Assembly: GCA_037893225.1 (NCBI GenBank)
Contig: JAZGUH010000272.1
Coordinates: forward strand, 1,922,001 to 1,986,000
DNA length: 64,000 nucleotides
Origin: Hippasteria phrygiana
Taxonomy: Eukaryota > Echinodermata > Asteroidea > Valvatida > Goniasteridae
Reading direction: 5' to 3'
In this document: one piece after another, positions 54,638-64,000 of the stretch
Numbering within the stretch: the first letter of the stretch is position 1
How the letters are laid out: every line of letters begins with the position of its first letter
Position numbers and translations under genes: made by a program
The notes under the pieces: model-generated
Database searches by the model: none
The model's input: the letters and a program-made list of their open reading frames with translations, nothing else
What the model was told of the DNA's origin: nothing

Positions 54638-54720
54638 AAAGGAAGGAAATTTATAGAAATATACTACAATGTGTTTACAAAATACATTGTAGTGTATTTC
54701 TATAAATTTCCTTCCTTTTC
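54636..54720. repeat. Long hairpin, ~36-bp arms
   Basis: AAGGAAGGAAATTTATAGAA...ACTACAATGT is complemented by ACATTGTAGT...TTCTATAAATTTCCTTCCTT around a ~12-base loop with one mismatch. Confidence 0.9.
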
Positions 54721-54905
54721 ATTACAAAATCGTGTGGTGCATGCTATCGCCATGAAAATCCTACATCATTCTTATAGTATTTTTTTGTAGTTACAAACGG
54801 TCAAAAGTTTAATCGGGTTTACGGACGCGCTTATAACCTCGATCATTTTTGTGAAGATTCATGCTCTCTGTGCCATGGTGCAGTGTCGCTATGCCTTCTT
54901 AGACC

Positions 54906-55845
54906 CCGTTCCCACTAGATCCACCAATTGCCGGATCTGATCCACCTTTTGCCAAATTGCCGGATCAGATCCCCCAATTGGTGGATCAGATCCTGCAATT
55001 GTGTAAGTGGGAACGCTAACCGTTATAAGGTGGATCAGGATCTGATCCACCTTTCTTGATCCATCTAAAGACCAGGATACAGATCCCCCAATTGGTGGAT
55101 CAGATCCTGCAATTGGTGGATCACGATCAAGTGGGAACGCAAAAGGTGGATCTGATCCGGCAATTTGACCTGTCAACATCCGGCTGGTGCACGAGTGGCG
55201 CGTAAAGTTTGCGGTCTGATGAACGAAGAAATACGTTTAGGCGTGTAGCTCATGTGAAAATTTTCCACGTGCACGACATGCACAATAAACAACTACTGAA
55301 CTACGGGCTGTATACAAAATGTGTCACCACGCGTGCGCGATGCGAGCGTGCATGCATCCATTCAACGTACATGTGTATTCCTTTCGTTCCGTACTGGAAA
55401 GTCGTCCGCTTCTAAACCTTTTTCATTCGTGTAATTTTACTTATTTTTCCATCCATAAATAATTCCGTGTTAGTGTATAGCCTGCAGCGTGTCATAGAAC
55501 AACAACAACCGTAGCAAAGTTTGAAGAAAATACGTTTTACGATCCGATTCGAGCCAGTATACATGTACTTATAATAGTACGTTAAAAAGTTTGTAGTTTG
55601 TACTGCTCCAAGACGAAGCTGTACTAGCACCATGGGCAAAATCAGACTGAGAAGCATTTGGATTTCTTCCTCCATGTTGAAACTTCGAACATCAAAACAT
55701 CGCACATGTATTTGACCCGTCCCAGCATGCAACGCTGCCACAGAGCGCGCGCTCGGCAAGCAAGCGCATGCGTAATACCGAACTCAGTGACCTTTCGGAC
55801 TTGACACTTCCGTTCGAAAAGGTGGATCAAGCATAAGTGGGAACG
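54906..55845. mobile_element. GGATC-rich element with GTTCCCACT termini
   Basis: Left end CGTTCCCACTAGATCCACC; inward from the right, CGTTCCCACTTATGC and then GATCCACC. The left 280 bases contain many GGATCAGATC/GGTGGATC words in both orientations and two internal AAGTGGGAACGC copies. A minus-strand frame (55412-55672) starts MEEEIQMLLSLIL, slightly reminiscent of Harbinger proteins, but this is too weak to assign. Confidence 0.5.
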
Positions 55846-55849
55846 CGAC

Positions 55850-58800
55850 TTGCGGTTTCGTTGCGGTTAGACAACGGTCACACCAAAATGCACGGCCCAC
55901 AGCTTAAATTTCGCGCGTGTAAATCTATTATTCGCATGTACAAAGCAACAGAGGGCGCCCTTTTAGTTGTTGTTTAGTCTTCGCGACTCAAATTTCCAAA
56001 TTTGCATACAAACTTCATAAATGAATATCTAATCACTGGGACTCTCCCACATCCGGGAAATTCGTGTAATGAATATGCATAAGTTCCCAACTAGATTTTT
56101 CGAAAATGGTGAAAATTGGCCTTCAGAGTATAGAATTATACGTTACGTAATCTCTTAATTAAACATAAAACATTGGAAGTACAATTTGTCCCCTATTTTT
56201 CACAAAAACTACCGAACTAGCTCAATACTCAACATTCCCGCCCTTGCACGTGACCTTCCAACCTTCGTCTATCAACCCGTAATGATTACAACAGCTGTTG
56301 TGGCTGGCCACCAGAAGAAATATTAGGTTAAAAAAAGTACCTCTGCTGACTTTCTTTTGCCAAAATGATGACGTCATCAATATTTATCCCTCCCCAAAAT
56401 GTTTTAGAAGGACCATATCCAAGTAAATTTGGGGCCAAAATCTATTTTTATTTGATGAAGGAATTCATTGTCAACAATCCCGAAGCGATTCTGCTGCATA
56501 CTCCACTTCCCCTGGTCACCCGACTCCGTTGTTTATACCAAGGTCAAATATGCACGACCCAACCCCTGGATTTTCCCGAGATGGAGAACAGCTGTCGTGC
56601 AACAAATCTCTTCTTTTTTGACGAATGGCTTCAATACTCACTTCAATTATACCTGTAAGACTTAGCTGAACTTCTAAACTCTGCATAAAACTTTGGCCAA
56701 GTCCATCCGTGCCTGGCCAGTATTTTAAAAATGCATTTTTCTTCACGGAACCCTGGTGCTTTTTGGGGGCGTCGCACATGTTGATATTCAGTGGGCATTT
56801 AAAAATGGCGTACATGGAAATTTTGTTCACGCGCGCGAAATCAGTGTTGATTCTCTGTGTGTTTTGGACGTGGAAAAATGAATGTATTCCCAGATTTGTT
56901 GTACTTGTTATTAAAAGGACGGGAAGTAGATTAATTTCAGCGTACATCGACATTCTGATGGTGTTACAATCGGCATAATTTCGACATGTAAGTACCACGT
57001 TTGGTGATGGCATGTAAGATCATGCACAACATAACGTAGTGTCCGTGCATGGCTATGTACAAATTGCACAATGAATTCTGCACGTATTATATGCGTGCAG
57101 TTGCATCAAAACAAACTCTGAACCGCATAGTTGGTGTCTGAAAGTAGGGCTCTATTCAGAAACTTTATTAAATATCACTGGGACAGACCCAGCATTATTG
57201 GGGGATGGGGGGAGTGAGATTTGTCAGGATTTTTCCATATTTCAGGATTTTTTGTCAGGATTTCAGAATTTTTAAAGAATCTCTTTTGCAATCTGGAATT
57301 CATAAGGGTGTTGTCCTAAATGTGTTTTTACCTGTAAAAAACCCGGATATTTCAAGGGGTGCCTTTAGGCAAATAAAAACTATTGATCTGGGGGGTCCCC
57401 ATGAATTTTGTGGAATTTTCATTTTTGGCCAATCTCACCCCAGGGGGTAAGCTCTCTGTGAGAGGGGGCAGGCAGTGGGAAGACATTCTACTTTTTTCTG
57501 CATAAATTACCTATTTGTTGCAACCCAAAGGAAGGGGGTCGAAAAATCATGCAGATGGAAGTGGGGCATACCTGTTATTGTTAACAGCCCCCCCCCCCCC
57601 CCCCCACCCCCGAGAGCTGTCTCCCTTTTCAGCTAAAACTAGATCCACCCCTGGTTCAATCTTCCCCCACCCATAGATCAGAAATATTTCATCATAACCC
57701 ATAACCTGAGCTTCCACAATATAATTGCACCTGAAATCCGAGTAAGAATAAAACAACAATTTTTTTTTTAATTAATTTAAATTAAAGACCCCCAATTGTT
57801 ATTTCTTTACCATTCCTGTTCACTGCGGAAAAATGAAGCAAACTGTCCAGGTTGCCATCAAAGAGTACTCTCTTCCTGATTAAACAATTGTGATCACCAT
57901 CGAACAGTGCTAAAAACGCTTCCAGTCCTAAGTCGTCTGGTTACTGGAAGATTTTTATCACAAGTACCACATGGACGACCGCCATCAGAGGATGCTTAGG
58001 AAAGACGTCCAGTCATACGTCGTCTGATTACTTGACGAAGAATTGCAGAAAGTACATGTACCACTCAACAAAATATTTGCAGCGGATGTTAAAAGTACAA
58101 TACGCGCTTCATACAGTTGCGTAACTATATGGGCATGCATGGGGGACATGTGCCTCCTCCTCTCCCCATTTAAAATCTTGAACAAAAACAATTACATCGT
58201 TGCTTTTAGCCCCCCCCCCCCCCCCCCCCCTGAAAAATATGTTCAATTAGGTGTTGTCAACCCCATGCTCAACCCAAGTAACGCCCCTGTTTTCATGTTG
58301 CAGTGGTTTTGACGTGGACTCAGATATTGATCTCAGGGTAGATGTCATGGATCCTCTTATCACACCCATGTCTTGTTTAAACATGGCCAATGATGCAAAG
58401 ATCTGACCCACCCATGAAGAGATCCTTGTCATCATGTATCCACTTGACCAGACTACAACACCTTTGACTTTCATGACCCAATTACCCTACTAGCCTATTG
58501 CATAAATTGTCAAGACCTTTTTATGTAAAATGCAAAATATAAAGTTTTAAACAAAGGGCAACTATGGACTGACATGTTTTTTGTGACGAACCCTTAATTT
58601 TTCAAGAAAGGTACAATTTTGTTTAACTATACAGTTTCAAATTGTATGATTTGCCAAAAAAGTCAACTTGAATCAAACAAGTTTGATGTGTGTTCAATAT
58701 TTTTTTCCCAGTTTTTTAGGGGTGAATGAAAAATGTGAAAGGTATTGGAGAGAAAAAAAATGTTATCCTTCACAAAGTCCACACAAATGGTGGTGATCTC

Positions 58801-58980
58801 TGATTTTGTGATGAACCTTGAATTAAAAGAAATAAATTTACATGTAACCTGTGAACATTGATTTAATTCAAATTTACATGTTTACAGTTACATGTACTCT
58901 ACATGGTATTGGTATAATACTTGTCCCTCTCGCGACATGGGAAGCTACCAGTATTAATAACTGCAAACAAAAGTAAATAT
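55850..58980. other. No gene; C tracts
   Basis: Several frames of 60-165 codons on both strands overlap without known domains. C runs at 57588-57606 and 58209-58230; the first is followed by CTAGATCCACCCCTG, a hAT-like MITE terminus. AACAGAGGGCGCC at 55949. Confidence 0.4.
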
Positions 58981-58989
58981 AACTAGAGG

Positions 58990-60587
58990 TCTATGTTTTT
59001 AAGAACATAGGGCTTTTCCATATGTTTTTATGATGTCACTTCGAATTTTGTAAACTAGTGACAAATCTACCTAACCACCAAGTTTCGTGACGATTAGACA
59101 TGGTCTATCCATATGTCTTTCAAGAAATCATGCCTTTAATGACGTCATTATGACTTCAGTAATTTTTCGCATTTATATAAAAGAATGTACGAGCTAACAA
59201 AGCTATTACAAAAGGAATTTTGAATTGAACATGTTCTGTTGATGAGATGTGGTTTTAAGAATCTTTAACGTTAAAATTTTGAAATTACCATAAAAATCAG
59301 ATGATGACGTCATTATGACGTCACCTCAATTTTGATTTATAACATGTACTTGTTTAGCCAACATACCAGGTTTGAATGCAATTGGACTTACGGTTCTCTT
59401 GATATGGGCCCTTGAAAAATGAGCCTTTAAGATGACATCACGTAACACATAATGACGTCATCGTGACATCACTCTTCGGCACAAAATTTCAGATTAGGGT
59501 CTATGTTTGGGTTAAGTTTGCTTAAGATCTGATGTTGTTTAGTGACCAAAGTGCCGCAGACAAAATTCGTGTTTAAGAAGAAACCAAAATAGTGGGTATT
59601 GTGTAGTTTAGGATTTCTGTATTAATTGTGTTCATGTTAGCTTCTGGAGTATTTGATTATTCCAAAAGCCTTTTTTTGTTACTAAAGTAGACTTCTCTGA
59701 ATCCCAATGACACGTGCTTTTGTGATTTGGAAAGGTTTTTTAGGCGGAAAATACGATTTTCTTACGTTGTGTCACGTTTTGGCTCGGTCAACTACTCTCC
59801 CACCAGCTATATATCCGTGTAAAGCTGGGTATTGCGCAATCACGTATTTTGTTACCTCTTAGCAAACGATTTCACTCCAAAAAACCCCTGCAGATGTTCT
59901 TCGACGTGGCCCTTTGTTCTGAATGTGGCAAAACGAACAATTTTCAAGTAGATTGTGTTCATGCCTGGGCGAAAGTGTACTAAACTACACAATCGCGCGA
60001 ACAGAACAAAAACAAAGGCTTTCCTGCTGTAGCGGAAACGCCAAAAAATGTGCGTCTGTTGTAAACATACGCATGGCTTTTCCTTTTTTTTTTTTTTATT
60101 TAACATAAAGTATCAGAAGGTCTATGTCTTTGCTAAGTTTAAGATCTGAGATTATTTTATGATTAACATTTCGTACTCCAAACTTGACCTTTAAGTTCAT
60201 GTTACATGCCACACGAAGACGTCATTATGACGTCACTCTTCGCGGCACGACTTTGCATCAGGGTCTATACCTATGCTAACTCTGACTAAGATTCGATGTT
60301 GTTTGATGACAAAAGTGCCGATCAGAAAATCTATGCACAAAGTCTATGGGATTTGGGATAGAACTAAAATAAGAAGCAGAAAAAAAATAGATATAGGGCC
60401 TTCAAAAATGCAAATTTAAGATGACGTCACGTGACATGTGATGACGTCATCATGACGTCATGATTCGGCACCCATCTCGAGTAGATAGTCAATGCATATG
60501 CCAAGTTTGAAGTTCATGGCATTTGAAGAAGTGCAAAATTTTAAGAGTACAATGAAATTTGAAACATTTACAAATTCATAAAAAATC
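58990..60587 (+). repeat. Diverged copy of the CRE-palindrome repeat
   Basis: It contains the same ordered landmarks as the units to its right (ACCAGGTTTGAA, GGACTTACGGTTCTC, GTTAAGTTTGCTTAAGATCTG) and about eight TGACGTCA sites, but it is interrupted by about 550 bases of other sequence (59550-60110) and is more diverged. Starts near GGGCTTTTCC at 59010. Confidence 0.7.
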
Positions 60588-62400
60588 AGCCGATGACGTC
60601 ATCATGACGTCACTTCGGATTGTGCATGCTAGTGGCACTATCTACCTACCCACTAATTTTTATGACGATCGGACGTACCCTTATGTGTGTTTCAGAAATG
60701 CACATTTTTGATGACGTCATGATGACGTCACACATTTTTCAAATGTATGTGAAAGAATATAGGAGCTAACAAAGCTATTACAAAAAGAATTTTGAATTTA
60801 GCATGTTCTGTTGGTGAGATATGGCTTTAAGAAACTTTGAAGTTAAAAAACTTTAATATTACTGTAAAATCGTATGATGACGTGATCATGACGTCACCTT
60901 AATTTTCATCTATAACACGAGCTACCATACCAACATACCAGGTTTGAAGGCAATCGGACCTACCGTTCTCTAGATATAGGCCCTAGAAAAATGCACATTT
61001 AAGATGACGTCACATGACACGTGATGACGTCATCATGACGTCACGTTTCGGCTTACATTTTCAGCTGAGGGTCTATGTTTGTGTTAAGTCTGATTAAGAT
61101 CCGAGGTTGTTTAGTGACCAAAGTGCCACTTACAAAATTCGTGTACAAAGTCTATCGGATTTGGGATAGAACTAAAAAATTCACAGAAAATCAGCCGATG
61201 ACGTCATCATGACGTCACCTCGGATTTTACATGCTATTAGCACTATCTACCTACCCACTAATTTTTATGACGATCGGACGTACCCTTATGTGTGTTTCAG
61301 AAATGCACATTTTTGATGACGTCATGATGACGTCACACATTTTTCAAATGTATGTGAAAGAATATAGGAGCTAACAAAGCTATTACAAAAAGAATTTAGA
61401 ATTTAGCATGTTCTGTTGGTGAGATATGGCTTTAAGAAACTTTGAAGTTAAAAAACTTTAATATTACTGTAAAATCGTATGATGACGTGATCATGACGTC
61501 ACCTTAATTTTCATCTATAACACGAGCTACCATACCAACATACCAGGTTTGAAGGCAATCGGACCTACCGTTCTCTAGATATAGGCCCTAGAAAAATGCA
61601 CATTTAAGATGACGTCACATGACACGTGATGACGTCATCATGACGTCACGTTTCGGCTTACATTTTCAGCTTAGGGTCTATGTTTGTGTTAAGTCTGATT
61701 AAGATCCGAGGTTGTTTAGTGACCAAAGTGCCACTTACAAAATTCGTGTACAAAGTCTATGGGATTTGGGATAGAACTAAACAATTCACAGAAAATCAGC
61801 CGATGACGTCATCATGACGTCACCTCGGATTTTACATGCTAGTAGCACTATCTACCTACCCACTAATTTTTATGACGATCGGACGTACCCTTATGTGTGT
61901 TTCAGAAATGCATATTTTTGATGACGTCATGATGACGTCACACATTTTTCAAATGTATGTGAAAGAATATAGGAGCTAACAAAGCTATTACAAAAAGAAT
62001 TTTGAATTTAGCATGTTCTGTTGATGAGATATGGCTTTAAGAAACTTTGAATTTCAAAAACTTAAAAATTACTATAAAATCGTATGATGACGTCATCTTG
62101 ACGTCACCTCAAATTTCATCTATAACACGAGCTAGCCTACCAACATATCAGGTTTGAAGGAAATCGGACCTACCGTTCTCTAGATATGGGCCCTTGAAAA
62201 ACGCACCTTTAAGATGACGTCACGTGACACGTGATGACGTCATCATGACGTCACTCTTCGGCATACAATTTCAGCTTAGGGTCTATGTTTGTGTTAAGTC
62301 TGATAAGATCTGATGTTGTTTAGTGACCAAAGTGCCGCGCACAAAATTCGTGTACAAAGTCTATGGGATTTTGGTCAGAACTAAAAGAAGAAGAAGAAGA
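60588..62400 (+). repeat. ~605-bp tandem repeat with paired TGACGTCA palindromes
   Basis: Three head-to-tail copies start at CAGCCGATGACGTCATCATG (60588, 61191, 61798), with periods of 603 and 607. Copies 1 and 2 are nearly identical; copy 3 differs more towards its end. Each unit has eight or nine TGACGTCA sites, mostly as TGACGTCATCATGACGTCA or its complement, in which the two sites start 11 bp apart (for example 60594 and 60605; 60712 and 60723). Each unit also has a CACGTG next to one pair. No coding frame. An (AGA)n and A-rich end (62385-62425) precede the palindromic CCTTTTCCGAAGG at 62432. Confidence 0.92.
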
Positions 62401-62561
62401 AGAAAAAAATAAAAAATCAGAACAAAAACAAAGCCTTTTCCGAAGGATTTCGGAAAAGCCAATTAAATAAATCAACAAACGCTAACCCTACTAAATTCTA
62501 AAAAATAAATGTCATTTTGCATACACCCGAGCGGTCTACATAAATCTACATAAATCAACCT

Positions 62562-62870
62562 TACCATTACATGTAGTTACAAAAAACTTATTAATTTGGA
62601 AACAAGTGGTTTAGATTACTTCATTGGGTGTTTAATGACAACTGGATACCCCAAGACTTGTCATTAACCCAATTCAGTGCTCTAGACCAACTGTCACTAT
62701 AAACAATAATAATCTAAGCTAAATCAACATTACCATTAGTTACAAAAAACATTAATTTGGAAACAAGTGGTTTAGATTACTTCATTGGGTGTTTAATGAC
62801 AACTGGATACCCCAAGACTTGTCATGAACCCAATTAAGTGCTCTAGACCAACTGTCACTATAAACAATCT
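62562..62870 (+). repeat. 161-bp tandem duplication
   Basis: AACAAGTGGTTTAGATTACT at 62601 recurs at 62762, with nearly identical flanks (TACCATTA...ACTGTCACTATAAACAAT). Two copies, few differences. In the 3' flank of the minus-strand ORF at 63027. Confidence 0.9.
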
Positions 62871-63026
62871 GGCTTATGCTTACACTGAAACCTGAAACTA
62901 AAAACCCTGCCTTAGTCTGAATTTTAAGTCCTTGTTTTTATTTATTAATAATTTAAATCTGGCCTGCAAAGGAATTTTTAAGGAAAACCCTTCCTAAACT
63001 TGAAAGTCAAGATCCGGTTATTAATT

Positions 63027-63998
63027 CTACATTTTGAAATGTCGCAACTGAGGAGAGCTGTACATGGCATGTTGTCTGAGCACAAGTTTTTGTCGCTTAG
63101 CAGGCTCGCGCACACTGACAAACATACGCTCTAATTTATTCGCATATGCATGAATGCTCTCTGTGGCCTGCTCAGACATCATGCCAACAGTTCCTAAAAT
63201 CCTAGCCTGCCTTGGGACTTCAACTGTGAGAAGATGGAATTTTCGTTTGAGGTTTTCTGTTGGAAAATTGATTGGGAACCAGCAACCAAACTCGGAACAC
63301 TGCAAGGCCAGCAACTCGACTTCATGCTTACACAGCAATCTATGTACAGTGTACAAGTCATAACATGATTTGAATTTGTCAAACATTGCACTAATTTTCT
63401 CAGACAATTCTTTGGACCCAAATGTTTGGAGCCCAGTGGGTGTGTTGAGACTGAAAGGAAGAAAAATTTCAGAAAAATGCTTGTAGTTGGCATCTTTCAA
63501 CATCTTGTGTACATCACCCCCAATTAATGATCCGCCATGATACGACTGTCTCCTGATGCCTAATCCTTCTATGGCTGTGCTAAACCGATTCATAAATGGC
63601 CCTGGAACCCTCTGAATTTCATCTCTAACACCAGCCTGCACCTTTTCATTGCTACTAATGTCTTTGTCAATGCCTCAAATTCCTTTTTCAAGTCCCTTGA
63701 TTTGAGTATTCAGCTGCTTAACCTGCTTTCTAGAATTCCTTGCAAGTAAACTGTTGTCATTGAATTTCTGATCCGTCTTGGAAAAATGATTCGGATTATC
63801 TGACTGTACCTGAGCAACCTGCTCATGCTTAGCGCCAAGGTCATCTTCAAGTTCTCTCTTGGAATTGCGCAACTCGTTTTGTTCCTTAGCCAAATCTGCA
63901 ACGCGCGCATACAAATCATCTACGGCATTATGCATCCCATTATTTATGAGGATTTGCTTATCCAATTGTTGTGCATTTTTCTCGACAATCTCAAACAT
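63027..63998 (-). pseudogene. Coiled-coil, probably transposon-encoded protein, one in-frame stop, incomplete at window edge
   Basis: One reading frame of about 324 codons enters from the right edge and ends at 63027, with a single TGA at about 63675. The first ~107 residues are strongly coiled coil (DDLYARVADLAKEQNELRNS region, Asn/Gln/Lys/Glu-rich). The C-terminal part has FSTAIEGLGIRRQSYHGGSL, IGGDVHKMLKD, LCKHEVELLALQCSEFGCWF, MMSEQATESIHAYANKLERM and a basic end. The coiled coil followed by RxxYHGGSxxGxxVHK resembles proteins of repetitive, transposon-like families in marine invertebrates; the superfamily could not be fixed. AATAAA signals on the minus strand near 62940. If the stop is real, this copy is dead or yields two products. 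Confidence 0.55.
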
Positions 63999-64000
63999 CT

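Noticed and set aside
55412..55759. Harbinger-type transposase or nuclease fragment (MEEEIQMLLSLIL)
   Set aside because: Resemblance limited to a short Leu-rich start; no catalytic motif or TIR/TSD of that superfamily could be shown.
56365..57013. Overlapping frames of 97 and 165 residues
   Set aside because: No domain, no splice-site support and mutually antisense.

Overview
The window looks like accessory genomic DNA from a marine deuterostome invertebrate, most probably an echinoderm. The reasons are: intron-containing genes with canonical GT/AG sites; an SRCR plus F5/8 type C receptor-like gene; an apparently single-exon rhodopsin-class GPCR; THAP-domain transposons; a DIRS element; and foldback transposons whose arms are ~16-bp tandem units, as in sea-urchin TU elements. 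The phylum call is inference. Nothing here is bacterial.

Only a few host genes are supported. (1) A GPCR at 5463-6668 (+). (2) A secreted or membrane-anchored gene on the minus strand between 35548 and 28574. It has a signal peptide exon, a linker exon, three exons that together make one F5/8C (discoidin) domain, and two phase 1-1 SRCR exons; all junction phases agree. (3) The last exon of aminoacylase-1 at 41794-42028 (-). Two THAP-domain reading frames (4417-4761 + and 49518-49844 -) each lie inside a transposon with terminal inverted repeats.

Most of the rest is mobile DNA, much of it nested. At 9.85-25.79 kb two 98-99% similar LTRs enclose a degraded retroelement interior. That interior contains a second Gypsy-type element (tRNA-Pro-like primer site at 17.93 kb, gag, protease, integrase) cut by a 175-bp MITE, a 1.8-kb hAT-like element and, inside that, a TTAA-flanked MITE. 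At 38.5-40.1 kb a Tc1/mariner-like transposase is split by a TTAA element. At 42.62-48.66 kb there is a structurally complete but coding-defective DIRS element. At 50.66-51.92 kb a hAT element sits inside a foldback MITE. Two perfect-palindrome elements (22321-22553, 32756-33367) have 9-bp target duplications.

The right end (59.0-62.4 kb) holds a ~605-bp tandem array with about 33 TGACGTCA palindromes, most of them in pairs exactly 11 bp apart. The window ends in a coiled-coil, probably transposon-encoded reading frame with one in-frame stop.

The most unusual observations are the CRE-palindrome array, a group of hAT-like elements that share a TIR core but carry different subterminal hexamer repeats, two foldback elements with related 16-bp units, an exon-like segment inside a palindromic MULE-like element, and outward-facing splice-donor motifs at both ends of the DIRS element. 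All coordinates and alignments were made by eye.
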